From NCBI GenBank assembly GCA_001574975.1, contig KQ965735.1:743479-807478 (forward strand): DNA of 64,000 bases, in the 5' to 3' direction. Below, in pieces: positions 1 to 12,153 of the stretch. Position 1 is the first letter of the stretch. Each line of letters opens with the position of its first letter. The DNA comes from Gonapodya prolifera JEL478. Taxonomy: Eukaryota > Monoblepharomycota > Monoblepharidomycetes > Monoblepharidales > Gonapodyaceae. The translations under genes and the position numbers were made by a program. Below the pieces are notes generated by a model. That model was given only the letters and a program-made list of their open reading frames with translations. It had not been told where the DNA came from and searched no databases.

Positions 1-359
1 CGCGAAATGGCGGCGTACAAAAGATTGTTCTGGAAGACATATAGAATTCTTCACGGAGGAAAGAGAAATATCCGCTCTGGTGAAAGAATCAGACGATATT
101 ACCTTACTCACGACGGTACAGAGCTCCTCAGCCACAATCCCCGGTCCCGTTCCGATTCTAGCAGCTCGCGCCACGCGACCCTGTCAAGCCCGAGCGTCCG
201 GACGAGCATCAGGGCGGACAGCGCGAGCTTGATTGCCTCTGCAGTGAGGATTGCGACGTGAACCGAGTAACCTCGCGCAAGCTTGAGCATCGCGAGCAGC
301 GACACATTTTGTGCAACCAACGCAGTCAGGGACAGGAACGCGCGGGATCGCACCATCAT
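1..359 (-). CDS. Nucleotide-sugar transporter, 5' part only
   Basis: This is the beginning of a Golgi/ER membrane antiporter that exchanges UDP-sugars for UMP (SLC35A type). The first exon starts at an ATG at 359 and encodes hydrophobic helices (FLSLTALVAQNVSLLAML, then a second helix near residues 45-60). After a donor GTGAGTAAGG near 117, the next exon gives ILYVFQNNLLYAAIS. Spliced to the preceding VPS, this reproduces the family hallmark 'VPxxLYxxQNNLLYxA'. The gene runs off the left edge, so the substrate cannot be judged. It is divergent from the BioY-like gene, with about 135 bases between the two start codons. Confidence 0.75.
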
Positions 360-494
360 GATTCCAGCACGTCACGTGGCGTCAGGGGTGCGTGAACCTG
401 TCTGGTGGCGCGGTATTTCAGCCGGCGAGGAGAATAAAAACATCCTCGCATCCCCAATTCCGAGGCATCATCTCCATCACCCCAATTCAGCGCA

Positions 495-1646
495 ATGGAA
501 CTCCTTGGAACACGCCGGATTCGAGTCCTTCCCCAGTTCTCGTCCAAAACCATTTCATTCCCTGTCTCTGGCCCCAAAATCACCGTGGAAACCCTTCGCC
601 GTCGCATCTTCCACAACTATCAGGGTACGTTCCGACGATTCTTCGTTTCCGGCAATTGAACTGAACAATTCCGCTCTTTTTACCCGCCAGAACTCGTCGA
701 ATCGCCCGAGAATGCATCGCTCCTCGGATGTGATGGCCAACCTCTCCCGGATGATGCCGAACTTGATCAATACTTGACCGATGAAACCAGTGTCGTTCGT
801 CTCGAGCTCAAGAGGTACGTCTCTTGCTACGTGCAGAGTCTTTGGTCCACATTCTTCAAGAGTTGCATTTGACCCCGACTTCACCAGGCAACCGACGTAT
901 TTCTCCTACGTCAGCCGTGTCTTAGACCATATTCCTTTCGCTAAATACACTGTTCCGGTGCTTCTCTGGGCAGTTTCAGTCCTCTTTATCGCTGCAAGCG
1001 CCCAGATGTCGTTTTACCTTCCCTGGGACACGGACAAGACTGTCCCTGTGACAATGCAAACCTTTGCGATTTTATTCATCGGCACTCTGGCTGGACCGGT
1101 ATGGGGATTCGTTGTTCCTTTCACTTACCTCCTCGCTGGAATCGCCGGTGCTCCTTTCTTCGCTGGTGAGTGTGAGATCATCTCTTCAACACAAAAACAT
1201 TTGATAACGTTTTATATGGTAAAACAGGGCAGAGATCCGGCTGGGCAAGCTTTTCTGGCGCAACGTGCGGCTACTTGATCTCCTACCCCATCGCTGGATG
1301 TCTGTGCGGGGCTCTGACGGTGTTCCGCGGCTTCGACAAGCGATTCATCACCACTGCTGCGACAATGGTCCTCGGCAATATCGTCATCTACCTCATCGGA
1401 GCAACGTGGCTTGGTGTTAAGCTCGGCTCGGCGTCGCGTGCCATGACTGCCGGCGTGCTTCCTTTCCTGCCAGGTTCGTTGCCGTTGTATTGGAGTTCGA
1501 GACATTACTCTATACGCTGACCATTGTTTTCTACAGGCGACGCAGTCAAAATCGTGATCGCAACGGCCCTCGTACCCGTAGGCTGGAAGTTTTTGTACTT
1601 TAGGGAGAGACAGAACGTTGAGGTGGACGTCGAGGCGGACAAGTAA
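495..1646 (+). CDS. Ubiquitin-like domain fused to BioY-type biotin transporter
   Basis: Five exons (495-624, 691-814, 888-1165, 1228-1473, 1537-1646) splice in phase to a 295-residue protein. Residues about 8-85 look like a beta-grasp, ubiquitin-like fold: strand RIRVLPQ, strand KTISFPV, helix TVETLRRRIFHNYQ, then LLGCDGQPLPDD and VVRLELKR. Residues about 95-290 carry BioY hallmarks: SAQMSF, PVTMQTFAILFIGTLAGP, GAPFFAG, GYLISYPIAG and PFLPGDAVK, with about six hydrophobic helices. BioY is the biotin-binding S component of prokaryotic ECF transporters and can act alone in some bacteria. Biotin uptake here is inferred from family. Eukaryotic splicing shows that the gene is resident rather than bacterial contamination. 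No EcfA/EcfT genes are nearby. BioY assignment is firm; the ubiquitin-like call rests on pattern only. Confidence 0.85.
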
Positions 1647-2980
1647 TGGTTTTGGGCCCCCCACTCATTCACGACATTGATTTGGCTAATCGTTGGAACG
1701 ACAAAAGTAGTAGCGTTGGTAATGACAAGTGTTAACCCCACGAAGACGTAAAATATGATACATCTTCCTCCAATACTTGAAGAAGTTTACACACTTTCGC
1801 GTTACGTCCACGAAAAAGCAACGAGTGGCACCGGCGATACAAGCGCAAATGCCCTGTCTTTGTAAAACACTCTTCCATATGTACATTCCCAAGTGTTTTC
1901 TGCTCACTGATATAATGGACTCCATCTTGTGTGTTTGGAAAGCAGTGTCGGCAAGGGAGTCCCGACTGGCAGGGGAAGAGGGCTGGGGGGCTGGGTCTCT
2001 GGCGGGACTTTCTCCCAAGGGTTTGTTGACTTGGCCGTGAGGGTGAGCGGAAGGGGATGCCGATTGGGGCTTGCAAAGGGGAGGTGCGCACTGTCACGAA
2101 AGAGGAGGGCTTGGAAATTTGGCGTACTGGTAGACTGAAGGAATGGTTCCAACGAGTTACAGGACGACAGTCCCACGTGATACACCGGCAAGGAACCCGA
2201 TCTCCGAGATCTCTGTCAACAGATCGACGAGCACCCTTTCGTGGCTGACCCTGAGCATGGGCGGGGTGACACTACCCGTGCATGAGGATTGCAGGCATCA
2301 AGGGGTCTCACTTTCATTCTTTTAACATTTTTTGCTGCGACACCACGTAATCTATTTACGTATAGTCCCCTTATCGTGTACACGTGTGGCGTTGCGTGTG
2401 AGGTAACAGGCGAATGATATCATTTTTGGCTTTGGCTCTGACCGTACCCCTCTCTGGGTCACCTGAGCTGGATGAAGAGGCACATTTGCGGGGGAGGCCC
2501 AATGCAAGCCGAGATGGGTGACAGCTCGAACTGACGTGGAGAGGACTTAATGGCTTGGGAAAGGGCTTGGCGAGAGAAGGGGGAACGAGCATCTTGGCTC
2601 CCTCCTTCCCTTGGACGTGAAGGGGAGGTCTCTGTCCGGACGTGAGCCCGGGAGTCTGGGGGCGCAATACAGAGCTATGCGCTCAAAAATGGTAGTTTAA
2701 TAGTTGCATCAAGACAACGAAGACGAATTTTAATTTTTTTCCGGCTGCCGTGAGTGAGGCAACCCCGGAAAAAGGGTGAAGGGCGACTGGGGAAGAACAC
2801 AATTTCACGAATACACACCAGAGGGCACTGCTGACGGAAACAGGCATCAAGACGACTCCGGTAGTGCAACAAAGCAAGGCAATCAATCGGGTGGTTCTGC
2901 GTACTCGATAAACCTTGGCGGAGCGGGACGAGGATTCCTCCAGCCGTGTTGACCGGTCCAGAGAAAATTACGAGGACACC
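1647..2980. other. Intergenic, no gene seen
   Basis: Between the BioY-like stop and the Zn2Cys6 start I find only short open frames without family motifs or splice-consistent extensions. The stretch is probably 3' UTR of the first gene and a long 5' region of the second. The leader just before 2981 is open in the frame of the regulator but has no ATG. Confidence 0.5.
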
Positions 2981-5900
2981 ATGGAGTTCGAAAAGGACGG
3001 CGTCGGTGTTAGCGTTAGCGGGCAGAAGAAAAGCTGCAATGCCTGCCATGCCAGGTGGGCTCAGAGCTTCCTGACAGGGGGTGTTTTGGGGATGGGGTGG
3101 CCCGTCGTGATTGAGCTCATGGCTGACAACAACCACCACGACTCCAGGAAGATACGATGTATCCTAGCGCCAAATGAAGCTGCTTGCATCCACTGTATTC
3201 GACGGCGGGTTGAGTGTTCGTTCGATAGAGTGGAGAGGCCAAGAGGTGAGTTGCTCGATGAACGATCGGCCGGAGGAGACAGGGAAGGGCTACCGGAAAA
3301 GAACAGTAGGAAAGAAAAACCGAGAGGGATATGGAACGGGAAGAGCGGAGAGTGACGTGGGGTGATAATAGTGATATGGGGACTCGATCTCTAAAACCCC
3401 TCTCACTCTTCCGACCTCTTCTGACCTTGTTTCACTGGCTCATTTTTTCACTCTCTACACCTTATCTCCCCTATGTCTCCCTTCAGGTCGGCCCCGGAGA
3501 GCTCCGTCCGCAAACTCCCCTGTCCCCTCAACCCCCTCACATCACCACAACCACAACCATCAACCTCATCAAACCCAACGAAAATCTCACACCTCCTCAA
3601 ACCTTGCCGCGGATGCGAAGTCGTCGAATCAGCGATCGAAGTCCATCCCGGCACTCCCCTCCCACGCTCCACATGACCATTCCTCCTTACAACAATCTTT
3701 CTCCGCTTTTGCATTCCTCGATGACATAAAACCCATACCCTACGCAAACTCACCTTCCATACCTAACTCGTCAACGGGGACGCTGACCCACATGGCGCCA
3801 TACCCAAGCGCCCATACACATGGGGACTCCGTCCTCGGCGACAACGGCGATACGTATTCGGACCAGGACGACATGGACCAGCATGATGAGCGTGACCTTG
3901 AGGACGATCTACTTGGGGAGGTCGATCATTTTGACGACGAACAAATGCAAAACCGCGACGCATTGCAAATGGACGATGGGTTTGCAAAGAACAGGTGTGT
4001 TGTGGAGCTCTTCAAGATTATGGGTGGAGCGCGCTATCTGGGCCGGTACATTTATGGAGTATGGGACGCGAGCAACCAAAAGGCTTGAGGTTTTGGATCT
4101 AAACAGGATGTCCAACGGAAGAGATCTCCATAAAGCAGTGTTTCCACATGTTATTCCCCGCTCCATTCTGGATCGGGAAATGTCGCCAGATTATCCGGTG
4201 TCTCCTTGTCGTCTTCCCGTTGTAGTTTCTGCCAATCTCAAACTTTTTCGTACATTGCCTGCAGCCCCCCCCTCCTTCCTGTCTCCCCCTTCGAAACCCC
4301 CTTCCTCTCCGACACGCAACCCCTGTTCGCGTCAACCACCCCACCTCCCTCAGCCCCCAGTCCCGATCTAGCATCTTTATACGCCACTTACCCACCTGGC
4401 GGATCCCCCTTCCCTACCTCAAGTCCACCCACAGGAGCCTCTACCACAGCTTCTGTCGCACCTTCTTCCGCTCAGAACGGTAACCAGCCTGGTCCGTTCG
4501 ATATACGCTTCCCAGACGGGATCGACGGTGCCACACCACCAGGAGTGTACGGAATCCTCCCAGATTCTCCACCAGTAGCGGGGGCTGGTCAGGGAGGAGC
4601 AAAGATCCCGAACGGAGTTGTTCAGAGAGCGGGTAGTTTCGCTGGGCAGGTTGGGTCAGGTGGACGAGGCGGGCGAGGATCTGCGTACAAAGCTTCAACA
4701 CATGCGCAAGGCAGGGCGGGAGGGCAGGGACAAGGAGGGCGTGGCGTGAGCGGGTCGCAGATGGGTTCTGCTGCATCAGAGGGCTCTGCGAGAGCGGGTG
4801 TCGCGAGGCGAGGTGTGAGCTTGGTCGAGATCGCTCCCGAGATGGTTGGCCGAGGTGCACCGCTCGGACAAGGCCAAGGCCAACAGGGATTACATCCAGG
4901 GGATGAATTCATGCAGTTCGAATTTGGCGAGGAGAATGAAGGCGAGCAGAGGAGAGAGGACACATGGCAGCAGCAACACCACCCAAACGGTGTCGTTATG
5001 TCTGCTCGGGGCGGAGCGCGACCGCGCGCCAGCTCTGTTCGCTCTGTTACCGGAGCTTCAACACCAGCCTCCCCCGCGCTCACAGCCTCCTCTTCCCAAC
5101 AACAACCATCCGCTTCCCACTTGGCCAGTGCACTCGCTCGCCACCTCACCAGAGCGTCCTCCACATCTTCGGCGTCCTCGGGACCCATATCCGGGGTTTC
5201 CGGCCCGAATGGAGCTCCCATTGGACTCACACCGGGAACGGCAGGTGCCGCTGCAGCTGCCGGGGGCTTTTTGACACCGAGGGGAGCCACGGAGGCCTAC
5301 GCGGCCATGGCCCGTGCCAGGTTTGGTGCCGCTGCCGGTCCTGGGATACCAAAGGCGCCAGGGTTGTTTGACGACCTGCTTCCGCTTCCCAACTCTGCAT
5401 CGACGAATCGTTACGTCTTGGTCTACTTCAAGTTCGTGGATACCATGTCCTTCTCGATGGTTAGGACGCCTGCGCACCTGCTCGCGTCACCCCTACTTAT
5501 GTACAGCGTTTTGGCACTGGCGAGCGCGTGGGACGGGCATATTGGGGAGAGTAGGAGTTTTTTCTTGAGAGCAAAGAGACTACTCCCAGCGGCCATGGGG
5601 GTCAAGGCGAGGGGGTTACATTTGGTGCAGAGTTTGGTTCTCATGGCGAAATACGTCGGACCTGTCTGCGGGAAATGGAGCGGGGCATTGGATTTAACGA
5701 AGGCGTGTGTGCAGATTGCGAAAGAGTTGCAGGTGAGGGTGATGGCTGATTCCGATATGCGTTGGTGAAGAGCTCAAGAATTTCCCCTAACAATATTAGA
5801 TTAATGTGGAGTTCCCAGGGTTGGAGGATGAGGCAACACAGGACGTAAAGCGGAGAACGTTTTGGACGGTGAGTTCTGCGGTAGATTGGGTGGATCAGGC

Positions 5901-6934
5901 TCTAATTAATTTTGTTCGTTCAATGGGCTGGATGCTCATTTACAATCACCTCCCACCATCAGCTCTTTACTCAAGACCGCGCCGTGACGCACATCTTTGG
6001 TATCGCGCCTCTGATCTCCGAGTCGGATTGCCTGCTCCCCTTGCCGCAAGAGGAGTACGAAATATCGGAGGCGATGAACTCCTCCAATGGCACACCAGAG
6101 GCACCGGACCCATCGTCGGAGGGGCTCCCCGCCGGTCTTGGGGATCGCCGGGGGAGCTCCGAAGGATCTCACACGGGCGGAGTATCGTCAGTGTCACATG
6201 CGACCATCATACCGTACTATATCCGGCACTACTCGATTTTCGGTGGTGCAGTACAAAGATTGCACGGGCTGTTGACAAGCTTGAATCCGGACATGAGTTG
6301 GGCGGATCCTAGAGTGGAGGAGATTAGGAAGATTATGAGACTGGTGGAATTGGAGATGGAGGGGTGGTGGTGGGTACAAAGACTTTGTGGAAGGGGGATT
6401 GTTGTGAATTGCAGGTGCTGATCTTTGTTTTTCGGATGTAGGGGTACCCTTCCGGCGAACGTCCGGGCCCTGGTCAAGAAGAATGACGAGGAAGGCAACT
6501 GGGTCTTTGGGGAAGGACCACCGGCATCCTGGACGAATACCGCGGGCAATAAGCTCTCGTTCGAGGCCGGGTACCTCTTCCTACGCCACATCCACATCCG
6601 CTTCGTATGGCGCGGTCCGTGGATCTACGAGCGAGATGTGGAGTACTGGCTCAACTCCGACGCGTTGCCCAATCTTCTTGCGGATTCCGAACGGTACATC
6701 AGCATCCTGGAAGGTCTTTTGAGGTACGACCCTGGTTTGCACTATGCCCCAGAGTTCTACGGACTTGGGTTGTGCCGGGTGACGCACCTTTGGTTCTTGG
6801 GCACGTGGCACATGCTGAGTTTGGCCAGCCAGGTGCACCTCTCGCAACAAGTGACTCCTGTGGAAAGCCCCGAAGTGATTGGTGGGATGGGCGTGCAGAT
6901 GCAGGCGTACGTACAGCAGCAACAACAGATGCAT

Positions 6935-6971
<37 letters not shown>

Positions 6972-7705
6972 TCAATGGAGCACAAGCTGGCAACATGGGT
7001 GGATGGGACCAGATTGCACGGTATCCTCCCCGGACCCCTTCGAGCAACGTAGGGTCCGGGTCCCCGAACTCGCCGCCGTCACCCAAGCAGTCTGGGATGC
7101 AGTACGTCATGTTTGACGGACCTGGAAGCGGAGGGTCACCTAGTAACGGGCAAAGCGGAGCATCGCAGTCGCCCGGAACACCAGTCAGCTTGATGGGCAT
7201 GGCGGGGATTCAGGGTATTCCTGCTGGAGGGATAGCGACGGGTGGCGTGCCTGGTGGGGCTATGCAAGGAATGCCAGGCATCACCGGGGGGGCGATTCCG
7301 CAAATGACACGGAACAGGTCCGGGTCCACATCCTCGACGAGGATGCCGATGGGTCACGCGGTGCCCGAGGTGCCCCAGTTGGGGCTCGGTGAGGATGCCG
7401 AGCTCGCTGAGCAGTTTTTGGAGTACAGGCGCAAGGGCCTCATCTACCTTGCCGCGCTGCAGACGCTGTCCAAGCGGTGGGTGAGCTTCGAAGTGGCGTA
7501 CAACATGGTGTCGGAGTGGCTGGAGGATGCCAGCAAGATTCCCAAGACGGAGTCTCTGGTCAACGTGGTGCTCAACGAGTGCTTGTCGCACGGGGAGCTG
7601 GGCTTCCCGGGGCTGGAGGACGGGTTGCTGCCGATGGGTGGGATTCAGAATATGTTCCCCAGTCCGGAGCTGCAGTGGGTTGCAGCAAATACGAACGGAA
7701 GGTGA
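2981..7705 (+). CDS. Zn2Cys6 transcription factor with polyglutamine tract
   Basis: This is a nuclear fungal-specific regulator of about 1,300 residues in seven exons: about 2981-3054, 3148-3245, 3487-3994, 4265-5733, 5800-5870, 5961-6371 and 6443-7705. Splicing exon 1 to exon 2 creates the binuclear cluster CNACHARKIRC, then ACIHCIRRRVEC, which has the expected C-x2-C-x6-C pattern. Long Ser/Pro/His-rich and Gly-rich linkers follow. Residues encoded from about 5360 (FDDLLPLPN, then helices such as LLMYSVLALASAWDGH and LHLVQSLVLMAKYV, then DVKRRTFW) form the fungal-trans 'middle homology' region. A CAG/CAA-coded glutamine run lies at about 6914-6972. No specific ortholog is recognised, so the target genes are unknown. 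Confidence 0.85.
6914..6972 (+). repeat. CAG/CAA repeat coding polyglutamine
   Basis: A mixed CAG/CAA microsatellite inside the Zn2Cys6 gene encodes a Gln tract interrupted by Met and His. Such tracts are common in fungal activators and vary in length between strains. Confidence 0.9.
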
Positions 7706-8192
7706 AGTGCGTGAGGAGGGGGATGGTGTTGGATACGGGAGGGGGGGGGNGTGCAGAATGACATTTTTGCGCTCTTGGATGCCACTGCGAATTATTTTTG
7801 CGGGGTGAGACGAGCGAGCGGTCGGTACGCAATACGGTGTATCTTCTCTGCAGGTATAGGCTCTGTACATACGGTAGCTATCTTTTCTTCTTTTTTCTTC
7901 CGAATATTTGTTCACATCTGAAAAAATCCAACGTTTCAAATGCAGCAGAGAACGTTCCGTGTGAAGTCCATCCAGGGTAAAGCTCCTTTCAACCCCCTGC
8001 AATACGGCGTACAGCCCTTTCAGCATTTCAAATTTAGTGAAGGCGTCAGATAAAATGTATCAACCAAAAACGGGTGGAGCCAACTGTGCTGACCGCAGCA
8101 CCCGTCCCAAGCGCTGAATACCACAGGATCAGGTGCCCTCGTCGCAGTGTGTCACTTCGCGAAGACAACCGCAAACACCAAAGAGGGCACAC
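7706..8192. other. Intergenic with undetermined base in a G run
   Basis: No gene is seen. The stretch holds the 3' region of the Zn2Cys6 gene, a G run at about 7739-7749 followed by the undetermined base at 7750, and the 5' region of the OPT transporter gene. Confidence 0.5.
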
Positions 8193-11028
8193 ATGGCCGC
8201 ACACTCGGCACGCGTCGCATCAGCGCACGAGCTCACCTCCCACGACGACACGATTGACGAATCAGCTGAAACCGCACGTTTCCTGCCGCAATCGCATCCG
8301 GCCTGGTCGGACCTTCCCGTCGGCAGCGTCGATGGCCTCTTTGAGGACTTGGACGACGACATTGAAGCGCTCGAGCAGGGCGATGCCGAACAAGGACCCT
8401 TGATTCCCGGTGCCGAACACGAAAGGAAACCGACCCGACGGCGTCGGCGTGTCGCGGATGGGGAAGCAACCGCGGTCATGGACGGCGATGTTTTAATGGA
8501 GGGCAACCTGGATAGGGTGGGAGTGGTCGAGCAGATTTCGTTACGGGCAATTCTTGTTGGCGTGAGTCAAACGTTTCGCGGGGATCTCATGAAAGATACT
8601 CCAAATCTCATTTTGTACATGTAACCCAAAAGCTCATTATCGGGTCGAGCTTGGTCTTTTCCAACATGTATTTTGGATTGCAAACCGGTTGGGTCACCGT
8701 ACGTTCCATCAGCCCCCTTTGAAAATGAATCAGCGCCCGTTTACGCAACCTCACATCCCCGTGACACCAGATGGCATCACTTCCTTCGGCCCTGCTCGGC
8801 TACATCATCCTCCACCGCTTCTCCTCCTTCACGCCACAAGAAAACGTTCTGGTGCAAACAGTCGCGGTCGCCACGGGCACCATGCCCCTAGCCGCTGGAT
8901 TCGTTGGAGTCATTATCGCCATGGGCGAGGTCGGGCCCGAGGACGGGGGGCCTGTCCGACTTTCGCCCGCCCAGATGGCCGCGTGGACCGCCGCCCTCGC
9001 CTTCTTTGGCGTCTTTTTCGCAGTCGGGATGCGCGGAATGGCGATACTGCGAGAACGGTTGCGCTTCCCCAGCGGCACAGCGACGGCCGTGGTGAGTCTT
9101 CCCCCTTACCCTTCCCCCGTTGCGCATCCTGGCATCGCAACCTAATAGCCTCCATGCAAGCTCATAAAACTCCTTCACTCCGGCCCGAACTCGACGGTCC
9201 CGAATCGGGACCCCCACTCGCCGTCGTCTCCAACCTCGCGCTCTCCCACTTCTGCCGGGCCCTCGGGCCCCGCCCGAACGCCGCTCCTGTACTCATTTCT
9301 CGCGTCATCGATCTACACGATTCTCTCCTACTTTGTGCCGGTGCTGTACAACGCCCCGGTACTGTCCTGGATCGGCATCCCGTCCGCGACGCGATGGGGA
9401 TGGTGGTTAACTCCTTGTACGTTTATCGCCTCCTCGAGCCCGCATATTTTTCAACAGGCTATGCTTTTTTTTTCGCTCACTGAAGCTCTCAGCTATGTCG
9501 GGCAGGGTATGATCATGGGTGTAAGTCCTCTCGCCAGTCTCCGCACCCTATCAAAAGTGAACCTCACCCCACCTCCCATTTTTTCCAGCCGCACACGACG
9601 CTCTCCATGCTTGCCGGGGCTCTTTTCGGGTGGGCGATGCTGGGACCTTTCGCTGAAAGCCGAGGGTGGTGCAAAGGCGTGTTCGATTGGAAGAATGGAG
9701 CTCAGGGGTTCGTTCCTCCCTCTTCGACATGTCGATGTCTTTGCCAAAATGCCTCCATTTCCAATTTGCCCACAGTTGGATTCTCTGGGTCTCCCTGTCT
9801 TTGATGCTGGCCGAATCCATATCCTCGTTTGCCCTCTTCCTCGTCGGAACGCTTCGAGCCATCGCGCAACGCCGCCCCGCCACGGCAGACCCCGTGCCTC
9901 GTAAACACCTCGTGCCACCCTTTGTTGCGTACGGAGGTCTCGTACTGAGCACGGTCATTTGCGCGACCGTCGTGGGTCCCATGTTTGGCGTGTCATGGCT
10001 GAAAGTTGGTATCGCAGTGCTGGTTGGGTGTGGTTGTGCGGTCGTGGCAGTCAGGACACTCGGTGAGATCGACGTGAATCCCGTGAGCGGGTGAGTGGAC
10101 GACACGAAGCACTTCTTGTTCTTACTCTCACAGTGACTGTGTCCTTGATCTCTTGGCGGCTCTCAGTATCGGCAAGATCTCCCAGCTGATATTCGCGGCC
10201 GTGGCGCCGGGCAGTGTGGTTGCGAATCTTGTCGCCGGGGCGATTGCCGAAGGTGTGTCGTGGTGGAAACGAAACTACGCAACGGGTGCTGACAGCGGTT
10301 CATGCCATCGATCTGTCCCAGCCGGTGCCCAACAAGCAGGCGATCTCCTTCAAGATCTCAAAACGGGCCATCTCCTCTCTGCATCACCATACGTCCAGTT
10401 TATTGGCCAACTTATTGGATCCATCGCGTCCATCCCACTCACCGTTGGTGCGTTCCAACTCTACACCTCTGTGTACCAAGTCCCAGGCCCGGAACTTGGC
10501 GCCCCCACGGCTGCAATATGGCTCGATATGGCCCGCATAGTCAATGGTGGAAGGCTCCCCGAGAGCGTCCTGCCTTGGTGCATCGGCGCGGGTGTCGTTG
10601 GAGCTCTCTTGCCCGTCGTCGAGTGGGGCCTTTCCATCCCCATCAAAGCCAACGAGGAAAGAGGCATATCACCGTCGACGGCGTGGGGAAGAGCCGCAGA
10701 ATGTTTGAACGGTATCGATTGGGATTATTGGAGGAGGATCGTCGCCATCATTCTTCCAAGCGGCGTGGGCTTTGCCATTGGGATGTACATCACGCCCAAC
10801 TTTGTCCTGCCCCGGGTTGCTGGCGGTATTGCCTCGCACCTGTGGCAAAATTACTACCCGAAATCATGGCGCGGTGGCTTGGGCATTATTGTTGCGTCGG
10901 GATTTGTGCTGGGCGAAGGTGTCACGAGCCTTTTGGTTGCTTTGATAAAGGCGTGGGGTGTGACGGTGTGGACGTGTCTTGGGTGTGGTGGACCGGGGGG
11001 AGTTCGTTGTGGGGGTTGTCCAGCGTAA
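8193..11028 (+). CDS. OPT-superfamily oligopeptide/metal-chelate transporter
   Basis: A multi-exon gene encoding about 750 residues with around 14 hydrophobic helices, probably a proton-coupled plasma-membrane or vacuolar importer. An acidic and basic N-terminal tail (about 120 residues) precedes LRAILVG. Family motifs after splicing are GLQTGWVTMASLPSALLGY, RFPSGTATAV followed by LIKLLHSG, and LSYVGQGMIMG. The FPSGTATA-LI signature is the one shared with the yellow-stripe-like branch of the OPT family. That branch moves metal-nicotianamine or siderophore-type chelates in plants, while many OPTs move small peptides. The substrate is therefore open. The start ATG at 8193 precedes a continuous exon. 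Exon joins in 9410-9800 are approximate. Confidence 0.85.
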
Positions 11029-11130
11029 ACGAGATACTTATGTTGTTCTTTGTTCAAATGGTGGTGGGACCAAAGCAGTTGGGAAATCCCCACGACACAC
11101 GCAGATTTCTTCATTTCCCGCTCCATCCTG

Positions 11131-12000
11131 ATGGCATTCCGTGGCGGGTCGGTCTCCTTGTGAAGTCGATCTCCTTGTTCATGTGTGCTGACGCTGTCCT
11201 TGTAATCGATTTGGCGAACATGCCAATCTTGTGGATGACTTGCTTCAACGACACACCATCCACCCTGACACGGCAGAGTTTTGGGTTTTTTCCTTGGCGT
11301 CTCTGTGGCTGCGGCTTCGGGATACTCGTATTTACTTTCGGATTACAACCATGCGACGGGAACAGTCGTGAAGTCTGTCGAGGACTTGCAAAAGAGCACG
11401 AACAAGGTCTGTACCACAAGTCGCTGCGCTACAGCCGACAGCAGCGAGTCTAACTTGCCACGTCGGTGTTCTATATCATCCTCGACCTGCCGTTCACTGG
11501 GATAAAAGCTACGGGACTCTCATTTGGCCATCGACAATGTCGCGGCCGAGCTCAAGAGCTTACGAGGTGACGCAGCGACACGAGAAGAACTGGCGAGGTT
11601 GCGGGGTGAGGTTATCAAGGCCGGGGTGAGTTGCTGGAAATATTGAGGAGGTGTGAGAAGGGACCATAGTGGGAAAGTGGGACGGCGCTGGAGCCGAAAC
11701 CGTTCTCATGTCCAGCGTGTAGTCGCTCAACATGGCTACAGAGATGGACTTGTCGAGCTGATGCTCTGGACGATGATCCGAGTGGTGCCTTGCGTCCCTT
11801 GAAGTTTCGAGCACGGAAGTCATATTTTTTTTTCAATCTTACCGCTCATTCTGTGCTCTCTGTGTCTTCTGCTCATGTGTGTGGTTTCATGATGTCTCAC
11901 CCTTGCATAGGACTCGGCCCAAAGTGCCATTCTGGCACTCCGAACGGAGCTCTGGGATCTTCAGCAAGATGTAAATCTTCTAAAGGCGAAGAAACAATAG
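11131..12000 (+). CDS. Small membrane-anchored coiled-coil protein
   Basis: Four exons are read. A 29-base first exon (ATG at 11131, MAFRGGSVSL) splices to an exon at 11277 encoding VLGFFLGVSVAAASGYSYLL, a hydrophobic helix. Then come LRDSHLAIDNVAAELKSL and, after a further intron ending at about 11910, DSAQSAILALRTELWDLQQD before the stop at 12000. The product is about 110-120 residues: one N-terminal membrane segment and a long amphipathic helix likely to form a coiled coil. The shape resembles small fungal mitochondrial inner-membrane proteins, but I do not recognise the family. Function is unknown. Confidence 0.6.
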
Positions 12001-12153
12001 AATGATCCTCTAATGTAACCGCTCATGCAAATGGCAAGTCATTTATCTGTCGCACCCATCGGTTAAACTTTCAACAACATCTGAAGAACTGTCCAGCACG
12101 AACATTCGCTATCCTGCCTTCCTGCACCCGATCGCTCTAAGCTACGTATCCCG

